From Motacilla alba alba (lineage: Eukaryota > Chordata > Aves > Passeriformes > Motacillidae): DNA of 64,000 nucleotides. The stretch spans positions 4,464,001 to 4,528,000 of the forward strand of contig NC_052033.1 in NCBI RefSeq assembly GCF_015832195.1, in the 5' to 3' direction. Numbering within the stretch: the first letter of the stretch is position 1; every line of letters starts with the position of its first letter. Position numbers and translations under genes: made by a program. Below are positions 11,251 to 22,123 of this stretch, piece by piece. The notes beneath the pieces were generated by a model. The model did not search any database, was not told the origin of the DNA, and worked only from the letters and a program-made list of their open reading frames with translations.

Positions 11251-11801
11251 GCCTTGGCTCCAGGTTGCCTGTGCCACAGCCATCCCAAGGAGGCTGAGGA
11301 TGCTGTTGTAGTGGAGAATCCTTCCCCACGTAGCAAACACGCTCCCAGAGGAGAGGAGCTGATTGCAAACACGCAAAATAAAGAGAAACAGACCCTTTGA
11401 GGCTCCTCTTCCCCGAGCCCACATCTGGTTCACTGGAGTGGGTGATCTGCTGGCACCTTTTACTGTGGAATGTAAGTAACACAAGCCAAGCTAAGTCAAG
11501 GACAGATCTCAGCTTCCCTGACATGTGGGTCTCACCTAGGAAGCTGCCTAAATTCCCTCTAGGTCATAAAAATACCTCAGGACTGGCTTGAAGTTTTGTT
11601 GGGATTGGTTCTTGGTTATTTTTTGAATTTTACTTTATTTTAATCCCATGGTTTCTGGGAAGTACTCCTAAAGAGTTTGGGTTGGGGATAGGAATTTCAG
11701 GGCTTCTACACTCATCTCCCCAGAGGCTCTGATTCATCAGAGTCCCACTACAGCAGAGGACTCCTGGGGCCTCTCACCCTCATGTAGGCCATGGGATAGA
11801 A
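11251..11801. other. Unique intergenic sequence, nothing recognised
   Basis: Unique DNA between the 40-bp minisatellite and a CR1 remnant. A T-rich stretch lies near 11590-11650. No exon, RNA gene or repeat family is recognised. Confidence 0.6.
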
Positions 11802-12060
11802 GCACAGAATCATTTCGGTTGGAAAAGCCCTCTAAGATCACCAAGTCCAGCTGCCAACCCAGCACTATCAGGCCCACCACTGGCCATGTCTCTCAGAGGC
11901 TAATCCACACATTTATTGAACGTTTCCAGGGATGGCCATTCCACCAGTCCCCTGCATGGCCTGTTCCAATGCTGGAACACCCTTCCACTGAAGAAATTTG
12001 TCCTAAATCCTGGCACGACTCCAGACTATTTCCTCTTGGCTATTGCTGGTTACCTGACAG
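11802..12060 (-). mobile_element. CR1 LINE 3' fragment
   Basis: Reverse-complement CR1 3' end. It begins CACAGAATCATTTCGGTTGG, continues through AAGATCACCAAGTCCA, the segment CAGGGATGGCCATTCCACCA, and AACACCCTTCCACTGAAGAA, and ends near CTATTTCCTCTTGG. About 260 bp, 5'-truncated. Confidence 0.92.
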
Positions 12061-12533
12061 CTGAGGTTGATGAGGCTGTCCTGAGCTCAGCTCCCTGCTT
12101 ACCATGGGCTGGAGGTGATTTCCTGCTCACGCTACAGCTGATGGAGTGGATTTTCCTCAATCACTGGCAAGGGAGATATGATTTAAATAAATTGATCTCC
12201 AAGCATTGAGCTGAGCTGGTAAACAGAGTTCTACTGTATTGTCCAGCAAGGTGGCCAGCATCCTGTTCCTTACTAATTTTTCCTAGTGTTTAGTCCACTG
12301 TACTTGAAATGTCCTCTCTAATGGAGTTAACATCACAATCACAACAACAAACAAACTCCATCCCTCAGCAGAACCATGCCATGGACAGCTCAAGACAAGG
12401 CAGGACTCATTGACACCCCGTGTCTCAAACTGCAGGGGTTTGTGCTCTTTGCTTTGCAAACTCCTGTTTGAATTACTGCTCCTGCTGGCCAAAGCTCCAC
12501 TCAGGCATCCCTGCTCCCTTTGGAGTTTCCAAT

Positions 12534-12638
12534 TCTTTTCCTTTTCCTTTTCCTTTTCCTTTTCCTTTTCCTTTTCCTTTTCCTTTTCCTTTTCCTTTTC
12601 CTTTTCCTTTTCCTTTTCCTTTTCCTTTTCTTTTCCTT
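12534..12638 (+). repeat. (TTTTCC)17 hexanucleotide microsatellite
   Basis: About 17 near-perfect copies of a CTTTTC/TTTTCC hexamer, all pyrimidine on the plus strand. Six is a multiple of three, so each frame encodes a two-residue repeat (FS, FP or FL on plus; EK or GK on minus). This explains the open frames across it. Confidence 0.97.
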
Positions 12639-15600
12639 GGGATACCAGTGGGGGATGGAGACACATCTTTCTCAGGAGGTGACACAGCCTATAGCAAGCT
12701 CTAATTTGTTGACTCATCAAATTGCTCAACTGCTGAACTCACATTCCTGAGCTGGTTTTTCCCTGTGATGCTCCTTAGGTGAGAGTCAGCCCTGGCCACG
12801 TACTCTTGGTGTCCTCAGGAAACAGGAAAGTTGTCTCTCATAAACCTCAGAGGCAGGGGCAGGACTGAGATGCCCCCACAGATACCGAGCCATTTGCCTG
12901 GCTGCTGCCTGCTTTAGCTGGCCCAGAAATATTTCTCCCCCCACAAGGCCCTCACGAGTTCCCAGAGCTGACATTGCCCAGCCCTGGTGTCTTGGCTGTG
13001 TCTGCACTGCTGTTCAGCTCTGAAAAGGGCCTCACCACCAGCCCCATCACCACCTTTCTCTGGAAGGTGACTCAGGAACACAGGTCCCTGCAGAGACCTC
13101 AGCTGCTTCCCATCCCCTGTTCCCAGCTCTGCTATAAGCACCTCTGCTGTAGACGAGGTCATCTGGACTGCACTGAGTGGAAGTGAGCCTTAAATGCCAG
13201 AATAAATTAGTCATGGCAGGGAATTCCTTTGAACTGAGAAGTCACACCCCAGAGTCATAAGGATATCAGCTCTGAGCTGCTCACCAGATCCAGGAAGCCA
13301 TCCCTTCTAATCTTCCAAAACACCCTATTGTTGATGGGACTGATTTATTTTAAAGCAGATTGTTTGTTTGTATGTAGATTTGCCACTCTGGGAAAAAGAA
13401 CAGATTGAGCTGAAGTTCCAGTGAAACCCCTGTGGGGACTTGGAGGGGTCAGTGTGTGACATGTCTGTGCCAAAGAAGGGGAGTTTCCCCAAACCTGGTG
13501 CTCTGCCAGCCACGTCTGCTCAGATTGTCCTCTCCTGTGGGAACGAGACTGCTTTGTCTTTGGTTTCTTTACTCTAGCACCTGGCAGCTCCATTTGGGAA
13601 GGACCCCTCCTGTCATGCCCGTATTTCTTGAATCTTCAGCATGTTTTGGAAAGGCAGATCTGATGGTCTGAGACCCAGCCCTGACTCCCATCCCGTGCAC
13701 TGAGCGGTGATAATTTGCTGTGTGCTGTGCAGCTGTTGGTGTCCAAGGTCCCCTGGGGAGGCACAGCTGGACTGGCACACAGCTCTGGGCTGAATGTCCC
13801 CAGGCTGGCAGAACTCTGAACCCTGAAGGAGTGGGAAAGCTGGAAAGAGTTGGTTTCACAAATATGTTGCTGAGGAGGAGTGCATTTCTCCATTCATACC
13901 CAATACAGAGTACATAGCCAAGGGCACAGGGAAACCAGCAGCCAAGGCTCACAAGGAACTCTGGACACCCTTTGAAGAGGCCTAGAGCCAGGATGTCATC
14001 CTTGTGGTAGAGAATGGAAGAAGAAATCTTTCTCTGAGAAAGAATTTTCACTGAACTGGCCATTAGTGGATCTGAATTCAGGGCGGATATGAACCTCCTG
14101 CTCTGAGACTGCACCAGCAAAGCTCCAGCTCATCATGGCCTCCAAGAACCTGAAGAGAAATTATCTTCTCTTTGCAGTCCTGAGACTTGGGGGTCTCACC
14201 TGGGGGTGAATTGCACAGAAAAGAGCTTGGGCTTTCACATGGCAAACAGGATATTCCTCTGCACCACCTGGGACAAACAGAGGCTTTCTGAGCTGGAGCT
14301 GGTGAGGCAGCAGTGTCTCTGCCTCTGTGAAGCAGAGGTGGCCTCTAGGGACTAGCTCAGAAAGATCCTGGCTGTGTCCTAGCCCAGGACATGCCCAGAG
14401 CATGGTCAGGGAGCTGGGAGCAGGGATGGTCCAGTCCTGCACTTCTGAGAGCACCTGGTAAGCACCATCACAGCAGCATTCCACTGAACGCTGAATATCC
14501 TGAAATATCCTGAAACACCCTGAAATGTCCTGAAATATCCTGAATTTGCCACTTCTGCCAGGCCTTTAAGTGGTCTCTCCCCTCCCTACCTCCCCACAGA
14601 GCTTGAGGGCTGGAATTTATGGCAGAGATGTCATGAGCTCTTCCCGTTCCGACAGCAGACAGCCCTGCTTGAATTGGAGCTGTGAACTATTTATTAAGCA
14701 TCCAAGCAAGGTTCCTCAATTTATGAAGGTCCAGAAGATATTATGCAATTGACAACATGAACACAAAAATACTTCTGCACTTTGCTAAAGCTACTATTAA
14801 GCTGCCTGATGTTTTTCACCATAATATTTATTTCTTTGTAAATACACTAAATTCTCCAATCCCGACTGAAAACAGAAAGATCAGAGAATGAATATAGGGA
14901 GATGACATAGCTGTTTAAAGATTATGTAAAATGTTTTTTACTAGCATAAATATTTGATTGTGAAACTCTGCCTGTTGTGTTTACTGAGCAGGGATGTGCA
15001 GTGAGGGTGGAGAGCTGCCACAGCCGGGCACTGTGCTGGAGGCTGTCCATGGCCCATGTCCCTTGTCCCTTGTCCCATGGCCCTGCCTGTTCCTCCCTGT
15101 GTGCTCCAGGCTGCAGGGACCCTGGAGGCACTGGCACTCGTCCCTGGCTGCCTGGCTCTGGGCAGATTGTCACTCCTGACACACACACTGGTCCTCCAGC
15201 AGCCGTGGCTGCAGCCACTCCATCAACTCCAGTGGCCTCAGAGCAGAGGGCAGAGGGGATCAGAGCAGGTGAGGGAAGAGTTAAAGGCTTGGGGTCTGAG
15301 GCTGGTTTGAGGGAGGTCAGCAGGAGGGAGGGGTGATGCTCCCCGTGGGGCTGCAGCACAGTGCTCAGGTCAAGTGGGCTGTGCTGGCAGGAGCTCAAGG
15401 CACTCAGGGACCTCCTCTGTCCCATGCAGAGCAGAGGGGAGGGCCAGGCCAGACACAGCCCGTGCTGTCCAGAGGCATGGGATGTGGGCTAGGAGGTACA
15501 GTAGCTGCCTCCTGACTCATGGCTCTGGTGGGACACCAAGGTCAGGGCTCTGGCCTCGGTGGGAGGTCCAGCACAGCAGCACTGCATGCCCTGAGCGTGG

Positions 15601-17089
15601 CCCTGGTGAGGACTCACAGGCACAGTTCCCCTGTCCCTGTGAGGAGGAGAACTGGGGACAGGCTCTGTGAATTCCCTGTGGGCACAACTGAGGGGGTGTA
15701 GAGTGAGTGGGACTGTGAATTTCTGTGTTTCACAGCTGGGGCAGGCAAATTTCTATTTTAATCCACTGGAGATGACATTCTGGGGATGGTTTCCCAATGG
15801 AGCTGGTGACTTGCTCCCTTCAAGGGACTTCTCTCACACCCACGGCTGTTCTGATGCCTCGGGCCACCAGCAGGATGCTCCCAGGTGCTGAGCTCCCCTT
15901 CAGGGGGTGCCTGGGGCCAGCCTCAAATGCTGCAGCCCAGACAAGCAGGAGCTTCCTCCATCCACTTCACCAGTGCCTTGTGTCTGGTGCAAACCAAGCC
16001 TGGAGCTGGCTGCCTGAGTCCTTCCTCTTGTAGCCAGCCCCACTGCTCACCCCAGCAAAGGTCCAAGCACGCCTTCCCACCCCCAGGCTGTGCTGCTGGA
16101 TGCCTGTGAGTGCTGTCCCGTGGCTCTCCTGCCTTTACTGCCAGCCAGATGTGCCCCTCTTCTGGGCAGCCCTCACCCCCCAGGCTCAGGAGCCTCTGGC
16201 AGAGCACGAGGAGGGTGAGGCTGGGGACAGGGTGATGTCCCTCTGAGCAGGACTCCCCAGCCAGTGCTGCACTGGTGAGAGCAGCTGCATGACCAGTCCT
16301 GAGGGCGATGAGGAGCATGTGAGGCCAAGCTTGGTGTGCCTTGTAGCAGTGAGGAGCCCTTGGCTGCTTTCTGGGTGGCCGGTGCAGGCAGGAAGGGTTT
16401 TGTGCCTGGCCTGGCTGCTCCAAGCACTGGTGACTCCTAGGCTGGCTGGAAATGAGGGAGAGAAGCCATGGCAGTGCCAGTGTCACCCCCAGGCCCCAGG
16501 TAACCCATTTTTTCTGACCTGTGCCCCCTCACCCTTCACTCTGTGGGTGTTTCCAGAGCTCCTCTGCAGCGCAGGTGCCAGAGGGGCTGCACAGATCCCC
16601 CTGGTCCATGGAGCAGCTGGATGCCCAGGCAGTGCAGACACTGCCAGGCTGTGGAGCTGAGTGGGACGAGTCTGCAGCACCCCAAGAGCCAAGGAGGCTC
16701 CACAGGGCCCAGCCAGGGGTGACCTGGCTTCTGTTCCTTCTGCAGCGGGACTTTGGTCAAGTCACGTCTCTCTTTGGTTTCCTTATCTCCAACTGGCCAT
16801 AATGAGGCTAACCCCTCTGCAAAGCTCTTGGAAATCTCCCACTGAGCAGGGCCAGATAAGAGCTGTGCTGCTCTAAGCCCTGCAGCAGCTCCAGAGCTCC
16901 AGGCTTCCCCCCAGAGCAGCCTGCACTGCCCCATCCCTGCTCCCACCCCGCTGATGCTCCCACCTGCATCCCCGCGGAGCCACCTGGGCACAGGCACTGC
17001 TTTGGTGGCTCAGCCCCAGACAAGGAGAGTGTTTTGGGGAGGGACAAGCACCAGGGAGGGATACAAAGCAAAGCTGGGCCTGGGTTAGT
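12639..17089. other. Unique intergenic sequence
   Basis: GC-rich single-copy DNA with no exon, transposon or RNA gene recognised. It contains one short 10-bp tandem repeat (14492-14544). Long open frames on both strands show no family resemblance and overlap in conflicting frames. Confidence 0.55.
14492..14544 (+). repeat. 10-bp tandem repeat TGAAATATCC, about 5 copies
   Basis: Units beginning TGAA recur at 14501, 14511, 14521, 14531 and 14541 with small variation in the last bases. A shortened copy precedes them. Confidence 0.85.
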
Positions 17090-17440
17090 GGCGAGCAGAG
17101 CTAAAGCCCCAGATATACATCGGATGGGCTGGGAGCATTATGTATTCCTGGAATGCCTTCTGGTCTTTATTAAAATGAAACCACAGCCAGCCCAAGAGAG
17201 CTCATCGCCCAGGCACCGGGCCAAGTATAAGTTACTTCTGCAAATATTTATTTAACCATATCAATGACAAACTCTTTTGTATAAATGTTTTTATTTAATC
17301 ATAATTTACCAATTATTTTAAATCAATTGTTTGCCTGGTTTCTAAACACTAATCAAGAGGCTTGCATTAGCATTACTCAGGCGGATTAGATGCATTATTT
17401 CGCTGAATCTTATGCCATTGCTTGCCTGCCTTGGCCATGG
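17090..17440. promoter_or_regulatory. AT-rich block, candidate conserved non-coding element
   Basis: An abrupt AT-rich, low-repeat block in a GC-rich neighbourhood, about 7.5 kb upstream of MYOCD. It contains ATTCCTGGAATG (TEAD-type GGAATG), AAATATTTATTTAAC (forkhead-like) and several homeodomain-like TAAT cores. The call is based on composition and motifs only; conservation was not tested. Confidence 0.3.
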
Positions 17441-18052
17441 AAGAGGGTGCAGATGGATCCCAAATTTCACTCTAACTGTCAGATTCCTGGAGGACTGTGC
17501 ATGCAGCACTGCCAGCTCTCCCCACCCAGGTGACCTCTGCACTCAGCTGAGTGCCTTGGGCACGGCGATGCACAGACACTGATCCCACCTGGTGCTCTCA
17601 GGACAGGGCTTCCTTCAGGTCACCCTGGGCCCTGTTCTCATGGAGATGTTGGCCCCATCACTGATGCTTTGAGTGCCCTGCCCTTCTCCTGTTTAGCCCT
17701 TATATCTGAGCCCAGCACTTTCACTGCTGTTCCTCAGTGTCCCCTCAGCCCAGCTCTGGCAGGAATACATGAGCATGGCCACGGTGCTTTGGGGCAGAAC
17801 AGGAGCCAGCTCCCTCTCACACACAGGCCTGCTCCAGCCCAAACCTCTGCTCCTGACATTAGACAATGCTGAAAACCAGAGAATCTGCACTTCTGCAGGG
17901 CTCTGCCTGCTCAGGAGGACAGCGAGCTGTGGTGAGGGCACCCAGCAGAGCTTACAGCGCACAGCAGCCTTGGGGATCATCTCATCCTGCACGGCCACGC
18001 AGACCTGGGGCAGGAGCAGGAATCTGCTCGTTGCCATCTGCCTGTGCTGTTT

Positions 18053-18130
18053 ATTTATAAAGTTCCAGGCTGCTACTGTCCTGCACCTTGGCTCGCGGCT
18101 CGGCAGCGCCTGCCGCAAGCTCCGCTCACG
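18053..18130 (+). promoter_or_regulatory. TATA-like element followed by CpG-rich stretch
   Basis: TATTTATAAAG at 18053-18062 is followed within 30-80 bases by a CpG-rich segment (CTCGCGGCTCGG and onward). This could be a core promoter for an unknown plus-strand transcript. No exon can be tied to it, and the downstream open frame has no recognised homology. Confidence 0.2.
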
Positions 18131-19499
18131 CACGGCTCTGTTCAGCATCTGCCTTTCCAGCCCGGGAGCTGCCAGCTTCCCCAGGACCCGTTCCCCCCGC
18201 AGCTCTCCACAGGGCACTGGCCTTTTGCTGCCAAAATCCCCCTCACAAGCCTTTTTTAAATTGCTGTCTCCCTCCACCAGTCACTGTCTGCTCGGGAGCG
18301 GTGCTGCTGTGGAGAGCTGGGGCTTTGCCCCGCTTCCAGCAGCCTGCCCAAGCCTCCCCTCGGGCTGTGCTACTCCAGGAGGACAGAAAGCAGAGATTTT
18401 AAAATTCTCCCTGATGGGGAGGGGCATGGAGGTGCCAAACTTTGCAAAACACAGACTTGGAGCTGAACAACCCAAGCATAGACTTGGTCACGGCGCTGCA
18501 GCAGAGACCCAAAATCACCAGCACGTTTCTTCCAAGATAATTAAACCCCAAACAAACAAAAAGAGGAATTGGGCCAACTTGGATAGAACTACGGGACTTA
18601 CCTACTATTTTAAAGATGACAAAAATAGAAATCAGTGCTGTATATAACCTTGTGATGTTTATGTTTGGATTTTTTCTGACTGATGAGAAATGGAGGTGCT
18701 GCTAGAGCCCGAGCAGTGCAAACACAGGCTGTGTGTTCAGCTCTGCAACCAGAAAATATCCCAGCACTGGGGACAGGAGCTGCCTGCTGCTGGCTTGGGA
18801 ACACACAGGGAAGCTCTTCGGGCAGGTCTCTGAGATGCTGTGTAAACACAGACCTGCCACTCTAAAGCAGATGAAGGGGAAACTCCTGGAAATAAAATCC
18901 TTCTGCACATGGCTCTAGAAAGCCTTCCAGTTCTGAGGGAAAACGAGCCAAATGTGCCTGCTTTGTGATCTCTCGTTTCTCACAAACTTCTTATTTAGAA
19001 ATTAACTAATTTTTTCACTTTTTATTTTCCTTGAAACTACTAAGGGATTTTTTCAGAGCCTCACATCTCTGGCTGAGAAGGAAGGGACTCTCTGAGGAGC
19101 CCACAGAACCCACGCTGGCTGTGGGATGTGGTTTGTGGGAGTGGCAGTCGTGGCACAAGCTGGGGATGCCTTTAGCCCCTGCTCTGCTGTCAGCTGCATT
19201 CATCCTACCTGACTGGACTAAAAATTAGATTAAAAATTAGATGTGGAGCTCAGCTTTCATCTCGTGTCACAGACTGCACGGTGTGATATTTTTTCCTGAC
19301 CAGGATCACTGACAATGTGAAGATCCCTGAGGCCCTCGTTCCTCTGCAACACCTGAGTCTGTTCAGTGTGAAGACCTCAGGACCAGGTGGTCCAAAGGGA
19401 TAAAAGAGTTTGAAGCCACAATAGGAAAAGGAAACTGCCTGGCAACGATCTCCAGGACAGGCAAAATCCAGTGAAAACCATCTCTGTTGTGAAATAGCA

Positions 19500-19960
19500 A
19501 ATGCTTGTTCAGGACAGGGACAACTGTAGAAAAGTAGATTTATTTATTTTTATATAGAGGATATTTATTCCGATTTATTGTCTCTGAGGAGTGGGCCCCA
19601 AATCCCAAACTGGTCATCCAGACACATCTGGAAATGTTAAATATAGTGGGGAGCAAGGAAGGATTCCTGGATTCTAGATTCATTTTAGGCTGAGTATTTA
19701 CGTAAGATACTTTTCTTATCTTCCTGAACTATTTATAGTTTTGTTTGTATGTTTGGGACACAGACTATCCTACTATGCTTCAATAAATCTGAAATATCTT
19801 TGCTGACAAAAAGAAATGCTGTCTGCTGTTCATGGAAAGAGGGAAATCTTTGTATTGAGCTACTTGTACAGTTAATATTTCAGCAAATGCTCTCTGGTTG
19901 ACTCATACAAATTCTTAATTCTTATTTCTTTAATATATTAAAAAAAGCTAAAAATTAAAC
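19500..19960. promoter_or_regulatory. AT-rich block with two MEF2 sites, candidate MYOCD enhancer
   Basis: Within about 100 bases lie two full MEF2 consensus sites (TTAAATATAG at 19637-19646 and CTATTTATAG at 19729-19738), a perfect PAR-bZIP/NFIL3 palindrome TTACGTAA (19698-19705) and a GATA site (TTATCT, 19716-19721). The block is low in repeats and AT-rich, about 10 kb upstream of MYOCD. Known: MYOCD is regulated by MEF2, TEAD and FOXO through a distal upstream enhancer in mouse. Assigning that role here is inference. Confidence 0.35.
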
Positions 19961-19992
19961 ATTTGAGTCAAAGGACATTCATTCTATGGACA

Positions 19993-20055
19993 CTAGGAAT
20001 AAACTAAAATAAATTTTGGAATAATAAAATAAAACTAGGAATAAACTAAAATAAA
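19993..20055 (+). repeat. AT-rich imperfect direct duplication
   Basis: CTAGGAATAAACTAAAATAA occurs at 19993 and again at 20035, with related AATAAAATAAAA sequence between. Period 42 bases. Confidence 0.8.
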
Positions 20056-20309
20056 ACTTCCTTCCCAAAGATCTCTCCTTGTCACCACCATTCCCCACCA
20101 CACAGATCAAGACAATGTAAAATGACTTTCAAAGGGCTGCCATCACCAGAAGGGTGCTGGTGATGTTGTACAAGGGTGAGGCTCATTCCCACATGGAATT
20201 TCAGTTTTTAACCCCCAAACAATCCACCTGCCACCGAGCTGGGGACCAGCCCTGCCTCTGGGTAACCTGGGCAAAGGGGTGAGAAAGGGCAAAAGTGAGT
20301 GAGGGGAGC

Positions 20310-20359
20310 AGTAATAAAGAAACACATTTTTTTAGTAATAAAGAAACACATTTTTTTTT
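20310..20359 (+). repeat. 24-bp direct duplication
   Basis: AGTAATAAAGAAACACAT followed by a T run occurs twice in tandem, starting at 20310 and 20334. Confidence 0.9.
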
Positions 20360-20819
20360 GTCAAGTGAGGGAAGTTTTTTGATTTTTATATAAGGTCTGG
20401 GATTCTGCAAGCAGCAGTGTGCTTTTATTTTGGGCTCAGCACAGGTAATTTTGTCAGGATGCCAAGCAGGGTGATTTAAATAACTCCTTCCAAGCCTCTT
20501 TTAATAAAACCATCTCTAAACACATCCAGTTTCTGCAGACAAAAGGTACAGAGGGAGCTTCACAGAGTCCTCGGATTAGTGTAAAATGGGATTTATGGAT
20601 TCCCTGCGAGTGGCAGCTGGGCTGCCTCCATCTCCCAGTGGGGGTGGCAGGCACAGCCCCAGGACTTCTCTCCTGGAGTGGTCTCAGGGCTGTTGGTGCA
20701 GAGTTTTGGGATGAGGGAAAGCAAAGGTGTGCTCAGCCCTGGCCCCATCCCACAGGCTCAGAGGGGCAGCTCGTGAGCCACCTGACCCCCCCGGCAATGC
20801 AATCAGCCAGGCTCTGCTC

Positions 20820-21255
20820 CTTTAATATGCCTTAAATATTCTGGAAATGAAAGGAGGCAGGTTAGCTTGATTTCATTTACCCTGAGATTTTATTTTAATG
20901 GAGGTTTGATAGCTAAATGGAAAACAAATGTGGGATATTAAAGGGAGCGGGCCCAGCCCAGCGGCGGGAACGGGACCGGTGCAGGAACATTTTTCTAAAG
21001 ATCCCTTCTGGAATGTTATTTTGAACTCCTTGAAACTCCAAAGGTTTTTAGACATTGTGTGTTTTGTTAAGTGTCCCTCGGGAACATTGGGTTTAAAATA
21101 AGTCAAACCCTTTCACTTTTTTAAACCCTACCCTAAAATAGTTGATATAAAATTTGGTGGGAATTCTGCTGAGAGCTTAAATTGGCCGAGGCAGACAACC
21201 TAATGGAAATGACATTTGGGGAAAAAATGCGAAAAACCTGGTTTTCTTTCTGGCT
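20820..21255. promoter_or_regulatory. AT-rich block, weak candidate non-coding element
   Basis: AT-rich, repeat-free stretch with a TEAD-type GGAATG near 21011 and short CpG-bearing inserts near 20950-20980. Offered only on composition. Confidence 0.2.
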
Positions 21256-21721
21256 TCCAATGACATAATCAGGACATGGCAGGACTGCCTGCTCCTCTGA
21301 GCATGGCCCTGACCCTGGGGCTCTGGTCACCAGTTTCCCTCGTAGGGGAGAAGGAGGGAAGCAGCTGGGAAGAGCTAAAAGAGGGAGATGACTGCTCTGG
21401 TAGGGTACTGCCCGTCCTCTGCGCTTGGATTCCTCTGCGGGCTGACGTTCATCACCCTCCCAGGGCAGGGCCTGGAGAGCAGCTCAGCAACCCCACATCC
21501 CTACCCAGGGGTGTGTGGGGGAGCCTTTCCCTCTGATGGGACACCTGGCTGGTCGTCATGCTCGGGGCAGGAGGAGCAGACGGGGTTTGACCGAAAAGGA
21601 AAGAGGTGAGAGTTGTCTGGGTGACTCCTGCAGGCTCATCTTCCTGAGCAACATCTTTGTGCCGGCTTCTGGATGTGTCACCCTGCCCTCCAAGGGCTTG
21701 CCTGGGCTCTGTGCCCTGGTC

Positions 21722-22117
21722 TGTGGCTGTGTTCGAGGGGTCCCAGGATGAGGGAAGAGATGAGAAGCTTGACTCCATGTTTCAGAAGGCTGATCTATTA
21801 TATTATGATATTATGTTAAAAATGTTACACTAAAAGAATAGAGAGAAAGGATTCATCAGAAGGTCCAAAAAGAATAGAAAAGAATGATTAACAAAAACTT
21901 GTGACTCTCAGAGAGTCGATACAGCTAGACTATGGTTAGTTATTAAATAAAAACAATTCACATGAGCTAATCAAAAGTACACCTATTGGTAAACGACTTC
22001 CAGACTACATTCTACAGCCATCAGATAGTTGTTGTTTACATTTCCTTTCTAAGGCTTCTCAGCTAGAATAAAAGAAAAATCCCAGCAAAGGATTTTCATA
22101 AAAATGTTGTAATAACA
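21722..22117 (-). mobile_element. Endogenous retrovirus solo LTR with 6-bp target duplication
   Basis: A 396-bp element with TG...CA ends is flanked by the perfect duplication CTGGTC (21716-21721 and 22118-22123). Its body shares order and wording with the LTRs at 34978 and 59448: GACTCCATG, an AT-rich ATTATG stretch, AACTTGTGACT, and a TTCTCAGC segment near the end. A 6-bp duplication is typical of class II (ERVK-like) elements. No internal gag, pol or env lies beside it, so it is a solo LTR left by recombination. The family name is uncertain; it resembles passerine TguLTR5-type repeats from memory. Confidence 0.85.
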
Positions 22118-22123
22118 CTGGTC

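Noticed and set aside
10184..11524. Overlapping minus-strand frames of 446, 377 and 342 codons with repeated SHVPCPCATAHP-like peptides
   Set aside because: They are produced by the 40-bp tandem repeat, which has no minus-strand stop in any frame. No splice context or domain supports a protein.
17769..18647. 292-codon plus-strand frame
   Set aside because: No recognised domain or conserved motif. It overlaps a TATA-like element and opposing frames on the other strand, and GC-rich DNA gives such frames by chance.
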